A DNA stretch of 64,000 nt from positions 1 to 64,000 of the forward strand of contig CAJXOU010000004.1 of NCBI GenBank assembly GCA_913057645.1, read 5' to 3'. Each line of letters opens with the position of its first letter. Position 1 is the first letter of the stretch. Below the pieces are notes generated by a model that made no database searches, was not told the DNA's origin, and saw only the letters and a list, made by a program, of their open reading frames with translations. The stretch is from an uncultured Rhodobiaceae bacterium. Its GTDB lineage: Bacteria; Pseudomonadota; Alphaproteobacteria; Parvibaculales; Parvibaculaceae. This document shows positions 16,509-24,925 of this stretch, piece by piece. Made by a program: the position numbers and the translations under genes.

Positions 16509-16927
16509 TGATTTCTCTTGCTTGCCCCATAATGGCGCCACCCAAGAATAAGTCCTCCCACAAGGACAATCGGCAGTAAATCAAACGTTCGCATAAACAA
16601 GACAATTACAGATCCCAATAAACTCTTCTCAAGAGCTTCATGTGTCGTTCGCCCGATTTGTCCTCTCCGGGGAAACACATACTGTCGAATTTTCCACTCT
16701 GCACGAGCCGAAGGAGTAACCTCAAAAACCTTCCGCGCCATGAAGGTTTGCGACCAACCGTAGATGGCCGCAGCCTGTATGAACTGCCCCGATGTCACAT
16801 CATAGTCCTCTAAGACAACATCGAGTTCACGTCTCGGTCCAGTGTTGATCTCCGAATATGCTGAACTAACAACACCAACAATGCCGACGATGATCACTAT
16901 CGGGATGTATGCCCTATTTGTGCACAT
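16505..16927 (-). CDS. Hypothetical membrane protein, AT-rich gene
   Basis: A 140-residue protein with an N-terminal hydrophobic segment (PIVIIVGIVGVVSSAYS), a soluble middle and a second hydrophobic stretch near the C-terminus (LLPIVLVGGLILGW). I do not recognise the family. It is visibly more AT-rich than neighbours and uses codons (ATA, TTA, AGA) rare around it, suggesting acquired DNA. The start at 16927 is an estimate with a weak AAAGAT ribosome site; the reading frame stays open to 16996, into the neighbouring repeat. The 4-nt overlap with the DUF924 start supports it being expressed. Confidence 0.6.
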   Translation of the reverse strand: MCTNRAYIPIVIIVGIVGVVSSAYSEINTGPRRELDVVLEDYDVTSGQFIQAAAIYGWSQTFMARKVFEVTPSARAEWKIRQYVFPRRGQIGRTTHEALEKSLLGSVIVLFMRTFDLLPIVLVGGLILGWRHYGASKRNQ

Positions 16928-16978
16928 TGCATATCTTTCAATGCTTCCCACCCTTGACGGTGGCGCGAGATAAACCCA

Positions 16979-17040
16979 AGCAATCCAGAGCCGCAAGGTA
17001 CAGACTGGATTGCTTCGTCGCTAGCGCTCCTCGCAATGAC
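16979..17040. repeat. REP-like palindromic repeat (GTCATTGCGAG type), copy 2
   Basis: It contains the same internal pair as 3920-4023 (GCAATCCAGA and CTGGATTGCTTCG) and ends in GCTCCTCGCAATGAC, but lacks the left outer arm. It lies between the feruloyl-CoA synthase 3' end and the AT-rich membrane-protein gene, marking one border of that atypical segment. Confidence 0.75.
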
Positions 17041-17054
17041 GCCGTGAGGCGGCG

Positions 17055-18911
17055 TCAAACGACGATCACGTCCTCGGGCGCCGGATCCTGATAGAGCCGC
17101 TCCACGAGATGCGCGCGGCGCGACGCCGTCGCCGCCTGGTTCACATAGCCCTTGTCGGTGATCTCGTGGCCGTCGATGGAGGGCGGCTCGAGCATCAGAT
17201 GAATGCGCGCGATACGGGTGGAGGATCCGCCGCCCGCCTTGTTGTGTTTTGCGAGCGCGGCGCGCAGATGCTCCACGACCTCCGGATGAGCGATAACGGC
17301 TTGCGGATCGGCATCGTCCGGCAGCCCCGCCAGCTTCCGTGCGGCCGCTATATTCGGCCAGGCGAGAAGCGCGATATAGGCGCGGTCGAGACCACAGACG
17401 ACGGCGTCCTGCACGATGGGCGAACAGGCGGCAACGACATCGGCACGAAGCGTGCCGGTCGAAACCCAGGTGCCCGACGAGAGCTTGAAATCTTCCGTCA
17501 CGCGCCCGTCGAAGACGAGGCCGAGTTCGGGCCTGTCCTCATCGAGGAACTTCGCCGCATCGCCGAGGCTGTAGAAACCTTCCTCGTCGAAGACTTCCGA
17601 CGTCTTTTTCGGATCGTTGAGATAGCCGGGTGTCACCGTCGGGCCCTTCACGCGCACTTCGAGCTTTGCGCCGTTCGGCACGAGCTTCAGCGTGATGCCG
17701 GGCACGGGCAGGCCGACGAGACCGACACGCTCCGTCACCCAGTGGACGACGGTGATCCCCTGCGTTTCCGTCGCGCCATACATGGTGGTGAGAGGAATGC
17801 GGGTGCCGGTCTCGGCGACGGCGAGCGCCTGCATGCGGTCATAAAGATCGCTCGACAGCGTCGCGCCGCCATAGCCCATATATTCGAGGTTCCTGAAGAA
17901 GCTCGCGCGCAGCGTGTCGTCGCGCTCCATCGCATCGGCGAGCATGGCGAAGGCAACGGGTGCCGAACCGAAGACACGCGGAGAGACCTCGCGAAGGTTC
18001 GCAATTGTCTGGTCGAACATGCCGGGAATGGGCTTGCCCGCGTCGAGATAGACGGTGCCACCTGCCGACATGTTGCCGTTGAAGCCGATATTGCCGGCGG
18101 AGATATGGTTCCACGGCATCCATTCGAGGCTTTGCGGGATCTCGTCCGGATCCGGATCCTCGGTGCGGAGCGCTTCCGCGGCAGCAAGCTGCGCCATCAT
18201 CATGCGATGCGTCTGGATGACGCCCTTCGGCATGCCGGTGGAGCCGGAGGTGAAGAGATATTTCGCGACCGTGTCGTGACCGATGGCCTCCATCGAGGCG
18301 CGCACCGCATTGCCCGACGCTGTCGAGGCGAGATCGTCATAGGAAGTCGCGCCGGGAACGCTGCCCGTCTGCGTGACGATTTCCGCGCCACCGCCGACCG
18401 TTTCGAGCGCCCGCGCGAAGAGATCGCCGTGATCGGCAAAGATCATTTTCGGCTGCGCGAGAGAAACGACATGGCGGAGCTTCGAGAAGTCGGAACTCAT
18501 CAGCGAGTAGGGAACGCTGACCGGTGCGACGGGAACGCCCGCCTTCATTGCGCCGAGCGCCATGACGGCATGCGCGATGGAATTGCCGGAAAGGACCATC
18601 AGCGGTGTCGAGGAATCGAACCCGCGCTGGAGAAGCGCGCTCGCGACCGCATCGGCCTTCGCGTTGGCTTCGCCATAGGTGATGAAGCGCCAGGCGCCGT
18701 CGGGCCCGCGCTCGGCGATGAAGTTGCGGTCAGGATGAAGGCCCGCCCGCTCTTCAAGGATGTGCGGCACGCTCCGCTTCATCTCGGGCAGGGGATGGTC
18801 CGATGAAATATATATCGCGCCCGCATCGTTCCGCTTCACCGTGATCTTCGGCGGCTTCTGCTTCAGCGGCTTGAACGGCGCGGGGCCGCCCGTATCTTCT
18901 GCCAGGCTCAT
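17055..18911 (-). CDS. fcs: Feruloyl-CoA synthase
   Basis: A 618-residue ANL ligase, of typical length for feruloyl-CoA synthases, which activate ferulate and related hydroxycinnamates with ATP and CoA. Distinctive features are the N-terminal IYISSDHPLPEMKRSVPHILEE region, the P-loop LFTSGSTGMPKGVIQTH, the WMPWNHISAGN segment and a C-terminal domain in which DGHEITDKGYVNQ supplies the lysine region instead of PTGKI. GGAGGAAA precedes the ATG. No enoyl-CoA hydratase/aldolase or vanillin dehydrogenase adjoins, so the rest of the pathway must be elsewhere or the substrate differs. It is cotranscribed with the ligase at 19005 (93 bp apart). Confidence 0.87.
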   Translation of the reverse strand: MSLAEDTGGPAPFKPLKQKPPKITVKRNDAGAIYISSDHPLPEMKRSVPHILEERAGLHPDRNFIAERGPDGAWRFITYGEANAKADAVASALLQRGFDSSTPLMVLSGNSIAHAVMALGAMKAGVPVAPVSVPYSLMSSDFSKLRHVVSLAQPKMIFADHGDLFARALETVGGGAEIVTQTGSVPGATSYDDLASTASGNAVRASMEAIGHDTVAKYLFTSGSTGMPKGVIQTHRMMMAQLAAAEALRTEDPDPDEIPQSLEWMPWNHISAGNIGFNGNMSAGGTVYLDAGKPIPGMFDQTIANLREVSPRVFGSAPVAFAMLADAMERDDTLRASFFRNLEYMGYGGATLSSDLYDRMQALAVAETGTRIPLTTMYGATETQGITVVHWVTERVGLVGLPVPGITLKLVPNGAKLEVRVKGPTVTPGYLNDPKKTSEVFDEEGFYSLGDAAKFLDEDRPELGLVFDGRVTEDFKLSSGTWVSTGTLRADVVAACSPIVQDAVVCGLDRAYIALLAWPNIAAARKLAGLPDDADPQAVIAHPEVVEHLRAALAKHNKAGGGSSTRIARIHLMLEPPSIDGHEITDKGYVNQAATASRRAHLVERLYQDPAPEDVIVV

Positions 18912-19004
18912 GGGGTTTCCTCCGGTTTGAATAGACTTCGGGGCCCGCGCGTTCTGATGCGCGCGGTGCCCCGGATGTCGATGTCGAATGCGCCGTATCG
19001 CCGG

Positions 19005-20570
19005 TCAGTTGACCATGCGTTCCCGGCCTTCCCAGTAAGGCGCGCGCAGTTCGCGGCGGAGAATCTTCCCCGACGGATTGCGTGGCAGCGCCTCGATGAA
19101 GTCGACCGATTTCGGCACCTTGTAGCTTGCGATGCGCGTCTTCGCGAAGGCGATGATCTCGTCCGGTGTCGCCTGCTCGCCGGGCTTGAGGACAACGATG
19201 GCCTTCACCGCCTCGCCCCATTTCTCGTGCGGCACACCGACGACGGCAGCATCCGCGATGGCCGGATGGCCGAACAGCGCGTTCTCGACTTCGGCGGGAT
19301 AGATGTTCTCGCCGCCCGAGACGATCATGTCCTTCACCCGGTCATGAATGAAGAGATAGCCGTCCTTGTCGAAGAACCCGGCATCGCCCGAATAGAACCA
19401 GCCGTCGCGGATCGAATCCGTCGTCGCCTCGGGCCTGTTCCAGTAGCCCTTCATGATCGAGCCGCCCTTGATGACGATCTCGCCGACCTCGCCGGTGGGC
19501 ACATCTTCGCCTTTGTCATCGACGACACGGATATCCATGCCGGGATTGGGAATGCCGCAGGAGCGAAGTTTGCCCTTGGCCGGGTCATGCGCCTCCGGAG
19601 GCAGATGGGTGGCACCGCCGCTGGTTTCAGTGAGGCCGTAGAGCTGCACGAAGCCCGCGCGCTTGAACGTATCCTGTGCGCGAAGCAGCACGTCTTCGGC
19701 AATCGGCGAAGCACCGTAGAGAATCTGACGCAGGCTCGAGACATCGGTCGAAGCAAGGCTCGGCTGCTGCAGCAGGAAGAGAATGACTGCGGGAACCATG
19801 AAGGCGACGGTGAGCTTCTCGCTCTCGATCAGCTTCAGAATCACAAGCGGATCGACATCCTTCAGGATCACGTTCCTGCAGCCGTAGAGATTGCCGAGCA
19901 CGCCGATATTGACGCCCGCGACATGAAACAGCGGCATGCAGACGAGAACCACGTCGTCCGGGCTCCAGTTCGCCCAGTCGGTTCCCTGCTTGAAGACCGA
20001 TATGTAATTCGCATTGGTGAGCTGAACGCCTTTCGGATGACCCGTCGTGCCGCTGGTATAGAGCTGGATCACATCGTCGTCGGGCGCGGCGGGCAGCATC
20101 GGGTCCTCGGCCTTTGCCGCATCGCGCCAGTCGTCGAAGGATTGCCAGTCGTTGCGGCCGCCATCGAGCGCAATCACCTTGCGGACCGTCGGGCATTCCG
20201 GCAGCACCTTCTCGACGAGGTCGTAGAACTCAGCACCGACGAAGAGAATTTCGGTCCTGGAGTCATTCAGCACATAGGCGACCTCCGGAGCGGCGAGGCG
20301 CCAGTTGACGCCGACCACCACGGCCTTGGCCTTGAAGGCGCCGTAGAGCATCTCGAAGTAGCGGTCCGAGCCCTTGCCCATGAAGCCGATGCGGGCATCG
20401 GGCTTGCAGCCGTCGGCAATCAGCGCCTGCGCGACCTGGCTGGCGCGCCGGTCGAGCTCGCCATAGGTGGTTTCGCGGCCCTCGAAGACCTGCGCGACGG
20501 CGTCCGGCCGCGTCGCGGCCTGGGCCCGCGTGATGTCGGCCACGCATTTCACTCGTTCGGCGTCATACAT
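19005..20570 (-). CDS. Fatty-acyl-CoA synthetase (AMP-forming ligase)
   Basis: A 521-residue FadD-type ligase. It has P-loop LYTSGTTGHPKGVQLTN, adenylate motif YGLTETSGG, the SGDAGFFDKDGYLFIHDR hinge and catalytic lysine in PRNPSGKILRREL. GGAGGAAAG stands before the ATG at 20570. It lies just upstream of fcs on the same strand and is divergent from two carboxymuconolactone-decarboxylase-like genes and an SDR, suggesting a common catabolic unit for an aromatic or fatty acid. The acid specificity is not readable. Confidence 0.9.
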   Translation of the reverse strand: MYDAERVKCVADITRAQAATRPDAVAQVFEGRETTYGELDRRASQVAQALIADGCKPDARIGFMGKGSDRYFEMLYGAFKAKAVVVGVNWRLAAPEVAYVLNDSRTEILFVGAEFYDLVEKVLPECPTVRKVIALDGGRNDWQSFDDWRDAAKAEDPMLPAAPDDDVIQLYTSGTTGHPKGVQLTNANYISVFKQGTDWANWSPDDVVLVCMPLFHVAGVNIGVLGNLYGCRNVILKDVDPLVILKLIESEKLTVAFMVPAVILFLLQQPSLASTDVSSLRQILYGASPIAEDVLLRAQDTFKRAGFVQLYGLTETSGGATHLPPEAHDPAKGKLRSCGIPNPGMDIRVVDDKGEDVPTGEVGEIVIKGGSIMKGYWNRPEATTDSIRDGWFYSGDAGFFDKDGYLFIHDRVKDMIVSGGENIYPAEVENALFGHPAIADAAVVGVPHEKWGEAVKAIVVLKPGEQATPDEIIAFAKTRIASYKVPKSVDFIEALPRNPSGKILRRELRAPYWEGRERMVN

Positions 20571-20819
20571 GACGTCTTTCCTCCCCATGCTGGCATTCAT
20601 GCCCTTGTCCCGCGCGGGCAATCCGATGCCCCGGCGCGTGCGGCCTCCCCGGCCCACTTGCGGGCAGTGTAGCCACCCGCACGGGCGGGGCAAGCGAAGC
20701 CGGAAGCGAACACGGCTTGTTGAAAAGCCGCCTAAGGCGCGCGGGCGGCTGGACGCAGCGTCGGCGCGGGGTAGACTGCCCCCAACCAGAAACAACGTTC
20801 AGGGAAGGAACTCACGCCC
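20571..20819. promoter_or_regulatory. Divergent intergenic region, acyl-CoA ligase / CMD genes
   Basis: A 249-bp GC-rich gap between genes pointing apart, so it must contain both promoters. GAAGGAACTC near 20806-20815 is the ribosome site for the plus-strand gene, and GGAGGAAAGAC on the complement serves the minus-strand gene. I see no convincing operator palindrome and no small gene in it. Confidence 0.4.
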
Positions 20820-21371
20820 ATGGCCCGCATCCCCTATTTCGACCCGGCAGAGGCAACCGGCCGCGCCGCCAAGGTCTACGAGAAGCTGCCGAATCTGAAC
20901 ATCTTCCGGATGCTCGGCCATTCCGGCGACATGATCGACGGCTTCATCAAGCTCGGCAATGCGATCCTCGTCTATAGCGACCTCGACCCCGTGCTGCGCG
21001 AAATCGCGATTGTGCGGACCGGCGTGCTCAGAGGTTCGTCCTACGAGGTTTATCAGCATGACGAGATCTCCCGGAAGATCGGCATGTCGGAGGAACTGAT
21101 CGCCGCGATCCACGACGGTCCGGAGGCGAAGGGGTTCGACGACCTGCAGCGCATGGTGATGCGCTTCACCGACGACGTGGTGAAGAACACGCGCGCTTCC
21201 GACGCGACCTTCAATCCGCTGGTCGAAAAGCTCGGCTACAAGCAGATGCAGGAACTCGTCATCACGATCGGCTTCTACACGCTGGTCTCGAATTTCCTCG
21301 AAACCTTCGACGTGGATATCGAGGACAAGGGCCACGAGTCGGGCGTGAAACTGCCGGGCATGCAGGGCTGA
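20820..21371 (+). CDS. Carboxymuconolactone decarboxylase-like (AhpD fold) protein, no active-site Cys
   Basis: A 183-residue CMD/AhpD-fold protein. The conserved helix reads LREIAIVRTGVLRGSSYEVYQHDEISRKIGM. The ExxxCxxC/H pattern of peroxidase-type AhpD is absent: both cysteine positions are replaced, while the histidine of the downstream turn remains. A role like gamma-carboxymuconolactone decarboxylase (acid/base, cysteine-independent) or an unknown one is more likely than peroxidase. It is first of a three-gene unit with a paralogue 2 bp downstream. Confidence 0.85.
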   Translation: MARIPYFDPAEATGRAAKVYEKLPNLNIFRMLGHSGDMIDGFIKLGNAILVYSDLDPVLREIAIVRTGVLRGSSYEVYQHDEISRKIGMSEELIAAIHDGPEAKGFDDLQRMVMRFTDDVVKNTRASDATFNPLVEKLGYKQMQELVITIGFYTLVSNFLETFDVDIEDKGHESGVKLPGMQG

Positions 21372-21373
21372 CC

Positions 21374-21940
21374 ATGGCGCGCCTCCCTTATCCCGATCCG
21401 GCGGACCTGCCGGACGCGAGCCGCGCACTGCTCGAAGGCCTGCCGCAGCTCAACATCTTCCGCATGCTGGCAGGCAGCGGCCCTTCCTTCGCTCCCTTCA
21501 TGGCGCTCATCAACGCCTATCTGAACGAGGGGCTGCTCGACACGGAACTCCGCGAACTCGTGATCCTGCGCGTCGGCCATCTCTGCGGCTCGAACTACGA
21601 GCAGCACCAGCATCGCCGCGTCTCGCGGATGATCGGCATGAGCGCGGAGCGGATCGAGGCGGCGGCGGGCCCGCTGCCCTCGCCGCTCTTCAGCGACACG
21701 GAGAACGCGGTTCTCGCCTTCACCGACAATCAGGTCGCGAACGTCAAGGCCGATGCGGCGCTCTTCGCCGCCGCCCACAAGCATCTCGGCGATGCAGGCA
21801 TGCAGGAGCTCGTCATCATCGTCGGCATCTATCTTCTGGTCTGCCGCTATCTCGAAACGCTGGAGATCGATCTGGAGGAGACGGACATTCAGACGAGCGG
21901 CCTCGACGAAATCAGGCGGAGCATGAAAGGCCATGACTGA
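21374..21940 (+). CDS. Carboxymuconolactone decarboxylase-like protein, paralogue
   Basis: A 188-residue paralogue of the preceding gene product, shown by shared LPNLNIFRML/LPQLNIFRML and LRELVILRVGHLCGSNYEQHQH. It keeps a single cysteine (LCGSNYEQHQH) where the upstream protein has arginine, so the pair has diverged at the active-site helix. Only 2 bp separate the genes, and the SDR that follows overlaps it by 8 bp, indicating strict co-expression. The two may form a heteromer (inference). Confidence 0.85.
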   Translation: MARLPYPDPADLPDASRALLEGLPQLNIFRMLAGSGPSFAPFMALINAYLNEGLLDTELRELVILRVGHLCGSNYEQHQHRRVSRMIGMSAERIEAAAGPLPSPLFSDTENAVLAFTDNQVANVKADAALFAAAHKHLGDAGMQELVIIVGIYLLVCRYLETLEIDLEETDIQTSGLDEIRRSMKGHD

Positions 21941-22784
21941 CAAGGGAGCGGACAGGGAACCTTACGTGAAGCCGCTGCCGCCGGAATCGGAAGGCACGGC
22001 ACCGGGACGCGGGCGACTCATGGGCCGCCGCATTCTTGTGGTAGGCGGCGGCCAGCGCGTGCTCGACGCAGCGAACGACCCGATCGGCAACGGCCGTGCC
22101 ATGTCGCTGCTCTTCGCGCGCGAAGGTGCCGAGGTTGCGGTCGCGGACATGAATCTCAAGTCGGCGGAGGAAACCGTCGCACAGATCGTGAAGGCGGGCG
22201 GCAAGGCGCATGCCATCGAAGCGGATATTTCAAAACCTGCCGACATCGAGGCGATGATCGGCGAAGCGGAGACGGCGCTCGGCAGACTCGACGGGCTGGT
22301 GCTGAATGTCGGGATTGGCGTCGGCGGGCTCGGCCTGCAGGGCGCCGAGCCGGACGACTGGGACAAGGTGCTGGCCGTGAACCTGCGCGGGCCCATGCTC
22401 TGCTGCAAGGCGGCGCTGCCGCGGCTCGCCGACGGTTCGCCGATCGTCTTCATTTCTTCGATTGCCGGGCTCGTCGCGGGCTCAAGGCTCCCCGCCTACG
22501 ATGCCTCGAAGGCCGCGCTTGGCGGACTGATGCGGCATGTCGCGCTCGAAGGATCGCGGCGCGGCATCCGCGCGAATATCGTTGCGCCAGGCCTCGTCGA
22601 TACGCCGCTCGGCCGCGTTGCGACGCAAGGCCGTCCCTCGCGCGGCCGCACGCCCGTACCCTTCGGACGGCAGGCGACGGGATGGGAAATCGCCTATGCG
22701 GCACTCTTCCTCGTCTCGGACGAAAGCGTCTACATCACCGCACAGACGCTCGCCGTCGACAGCGGCATGACAGGCATTTCCTGA
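21933..22784 (+). CDS. SDR-family oxidoreductase
   Basis: A 283-residue short-chain dehydrogenase with catalytic YDASK, serine in FISSIAG, and C-terminal VDSGMTGIS. The dinucleotide motif is unusual: ILVVGGGQRVLDAANDPIGNGRAMSLL has an insertion between the first glycines and GNGRA. The N-terminus has about 30 extra, probably disordered residues (PLPPESEGTAPGRGR), so MGRRILVV at 22020 is an alternative start. It overlaps the CMD-like gene by 8 bp and completes that operon. Confidence 0.87.
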   Translation: MTDKGADREPYVKPLPPESEGTAPGRGRLMGRRILVVGGGQRVLDAANDPIGNGRAMSLLFAREGAEVAVADMNLKSAEETVAQIVKAGGKAHAIEADISKPADIEAMIGEAETALGRLDGLVLNVGIGVGGLGLQGAEPDDWDKVLAVNLRGPMLCCKAALPRLADGSPIVFISSIAGLVAGSRLPAYDASKAALGGLMRHVALEGSRRGIRANIVAPGLVDTPLGRVATQGRPSRGRTPVPFGRQATGWEIAYAALFLVSDESVYITAQTLAVDSGMTGIS

Positions 22785-22787
22785 GCT

Positions 22788-23927
22788 TCAGTCGGACGGA
22801 CCATAGCCGAAGTAATGTGCGACGGGGGCCGTGCGGTCTCGGATCGCATGCAGCTCGTCCGGTGTGAAATGCGGCTCGTAATATTCGGGCGGATGAAGAC
22901 GCGAGCGCGCCTGCTCGATGATCTCGTCCGACGCACCGAGACGGCAGTGATCAAGGACGCGAAGCATCTTCTCGGCCGGCCGCTCGCAGATATCTTCATA
23001 GCGGACGAACAATACGGCTTCCGAAAGCGCCGGGTTCATGTCGCAACGCTCGGCGACATAGCCATAGACCTCGGCCCATTGCAGCGCCCAGCCTTCCGCC
23101 TCGCGGCCTTCCGACCAGAGTTCGGCGACCGTTGCCGCGACGGACTCGCTGCCGCAATTGATCGGCACTCGGTCGAGGCCGAATTCGAAATGGCCGGTAT
23201 GCGCGAGATGGGCGCGGGCTTCCGGATGTTCGACCTCGCCCTGCACGAAAAGACGGTGCTGCTTCATCAGTGAGGCAACGTGCCAGACGGGTCCGCGGAT
23301 CGGCACGACGAAGCGGGCATCCGGAAAGAGCTTCAAAAGATATTCGAGGCGCGTGACGTTGTAGTTCGCCTTGGCGAGATAACGCATGCCCTCGCGCAGG
23401 AAGAGAAGTTTGCGGATATGCGCATTGAGGAACGCCTCGAATTCGGGGTGTGACGCCTCCCGCGTGAAGGTCTCGTCCCAGAGACGTTTGTGGAGGTGTG
23501 GGAAGAAGTTCATCCAGACAGGCTCCTCGAACGCCTCGGGGCTTTCGGAGGTGACGTAGATGCCGTCCTTGTGGGCACGCTCGGTGGACACCTCCTGCTT
23601 ACCCGGCATGTAGTCGACGAACTTGTTCCAGAGGATCGGCGTGAAAACCGGCGGGAAATCACGATAGCGCTGCGTGACGATATCCGGATGACCGGCAAGC
23701 AGCTCAAGGAGGACGGTGCTGCCACTGCGCGCGAGGCCGCTCACCCAGACGGGCGCAGTGACCGGGATGTCATCGAAGCGATCCTCGAAGAGGCGCGTTT
23801 CCATCTTCGCGAGCGACTGCATCAGCTTCGGCCGCTCGTAGAGAATGCGTCCGAGCCGGTCCATCCAGGGCGTAACAGCGAACTTGTCCGCCGGCGAAGG
23901 GACGGAAGAGGAAGCCGCGTTGCTCAT
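22788..23927 (-). CDS. P-loop sulfotransferase family protein
   Basis: A 379-residue cytosolic PAPS-dependent-type sulfotransferase. The 5'-phosphosulfate loop is SGLARSGSTVLLELL (63-77) and the 3'-phosphate region is FVVPIRGPVWHVAS followed by an RYEDIC segment. Members transfer sulfate from PAPS to hydroxyls of lipids or carbohydrates. Its start overlaps the stop of the Oxa1-like membrane-protein gene by 4 nt (ATGA), making it the last gene of a tightly packed four-gene operon. GGAAAGATC lies upstream of the ATG. The acceptor is unknown. Confidence 0.87.
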   Translation of the reverse strand: MSNAASSSVPSPADKFAVTPWMDRLGRILYERPKLMQSLAKMETRLFEDRFDDIPVTAPVWVSGLARSGSTVLLELLAGHPDIVTQRYRDFPPVFTPILWNKFVDYMPGKQEVSTERAHKDGIYVTSESPEAFEEPVWMNFFPHLHKRLWDETFTREASHPEFEAFLNAHIRKLLFLREGMRYLAKANYNVTRLEYLLKLFPDARFVVPIRGPVWHVASLMKQHRLFVQGEVEHPEARAHLAHTGHFEFGLDRVPINCGSESVAATVAELWSEGREAEGWALQWAEVYGYVAERCDMNPALSEAVLFVRYEDICERPAEKMLRVLDHCRLGASDEIIEQARSRLHPPEYYEPHFTPDELHAIRDRTAPVAHYFGYGPSD

Positions 23928-24649
23928 GAGATCTTTCCGACTTTCTTGATGACGAGGGAAAATGCGAGGAAAAGTGCAAAGAAAAGCGCTTCCCAACCGC
24001 GCATCCATGATGGTCCGAAGGGGACGACCTCGAGCGCGGGGAGCCGAACCTCGACACGCTCGACCGGGGCGTCGGCGGGGAGATAGCCGGTGGGATTGGC
24101 GATGAGCCAGTTCCACCAGCGATGCTTTTCGATCACGGGAACGGGTGCCGCCAGCGGCACGTCGGAAACGATCTCCCCCTCGGGCTCACGCACGAGAACG
24201 CGGCGGTCTTGATCGCCCGCGCCGGTGACGGCCGCGTGGTAGCGGGCGGGCGCCGCCTCCGCCGGGACATGAACGTTCTCGGCGGGGAAGCGGTAGCCAT
24301 AATCGTTCGAGAGCCAGACGATGAGCGCGACGATGGGGAGCGAGGCCAGGAGCGCCGGAGGAAGCGCGAGCCAGAGACGCGAGCCCGCCGCGCGAAACAT
24401 GCGCGATATCATCGGCCAGGCTTCGTCCATCTCACCGTCGAAGGCATTGAGTTCTCGCCGAGCGGCAAGAGCCTCGGCCTCCGCTTCCGCAAGCTTCTTC
24501 TGCGGCGAGAGAAGCTTGTAGAGCCACATCGAAAGTCCGGCCGCGACAGCCGCCCACAGTGCCAGCCGGGCGGCGGGTGGCAGCGGCTGCAAGAGCGCCT
24601 CCACCGCGCCGAAGAGCGGCGCCGGAAAATCGAAGAGGCCCATGGACAT
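23924..24649 (-). CDS. Membrane protein with Oxa1/EMC3-like topology
   Basis: A 241-residue integral membrane protein. Helix 1 lies at about 27-46, followed by a charged, Ala/Glu-rich predicted coiled coil (about 50-72), a short amphipathic stretch, helix 2 at about 93-113, a roughly 100-residue extracytoplasmic domain, and a C-terminal helix at about 217-235 ending in lysines. Helix, cytosolic coiled-coil hairpin, helix is reminiscent of the Oxa1 superfamily (YidC, EMC3, DUF106), but I cannot confirm homology by eye. GGGAG precedes the ATG. It is 9 bp after the 83-residue gene and overlaps the sulfotransferase start, so its product probably works with it. Confidence 0.75.
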   Translation of the reverse strand: MSMGLFDFPAPLFGAVEALLQPLPPAARLALWAAVAAGLSMWLYKLLSPQKKLAEAEAEALAARRELNAFDGEMDEAWPMISRMFRAAGSRLWLALPPALLASLPIVALIVWLSNDYGYRFPAENVHVPAEAAPARYHAAVTGAGDQDRRVLVREPEGEIVSDVPLAAPVPVIEKHRWWNWLIANPTGYLPADAPVERVEVRLPALEVVPFGPSWMRGWEALFFALFLAFSLVIKKVGKIS

Positions 24650-24658
24650 GGCGGCTCC

Positions 24659-24910
24659 CTATCGCGCGGGAGAAGAGCCTGCCTCATCCTGCGAAGATCG
24701 CTCACTCGCAAGTTTCCGGCGACGCATCATGCGCCGGACCGGCCAGCCGACGATGAAGACAAGCGCGGCGCCAACCGCCATGACGACGCCTACGAGAGCG
24801 CCGACGACGCTGAGTCCGGCGCCGGGACCGACATAGGCCATCGCGGGGCTGGCGACGGCAAGCGACACCGTGAGGCCCGTGAGAAACAACATCATGTTCT
24901 TCGGAAACAT
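24659..24910 (-). CDS. Small membrane protein with AYVGPGAG motif
   Basis: An 83-residue protein with an N-terminal signal-like helix (MMLFLTGLTVSLAVASPAMA), then YVGPGAGLSVVGALVGVV, a second hydrophobic segment, and an arginine-rich tail (RRMMRRRK). Short proteins of this design, a GPGAG turn leading into one helix and a basic tail, occur in many bacteria, and I know of no defined function. AAGGGAG is upstream of the ATG. It sits 15 bp after the arylsulfotransferase-like gene and 9 bp before the Oxa1-like gene. Confidence 0.75.
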   Translation of the reverse strand: MFPKNMMLFLTGLTVSLAVASPAMAYVGPGAGLSVVGALVGVVMAVGAALVFIVGWPVRRMMRRRKLASERSSQDEAGSSPAR

Positions 24911-24925
24911 CTTCGTACTCCCTTC

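Noticed and set aside
17109-18806. 565-codon plus-strand open frame opposite feruloyl-CoA synthase
   Set aside because: Pure antisense shadow of the conserved ligase.
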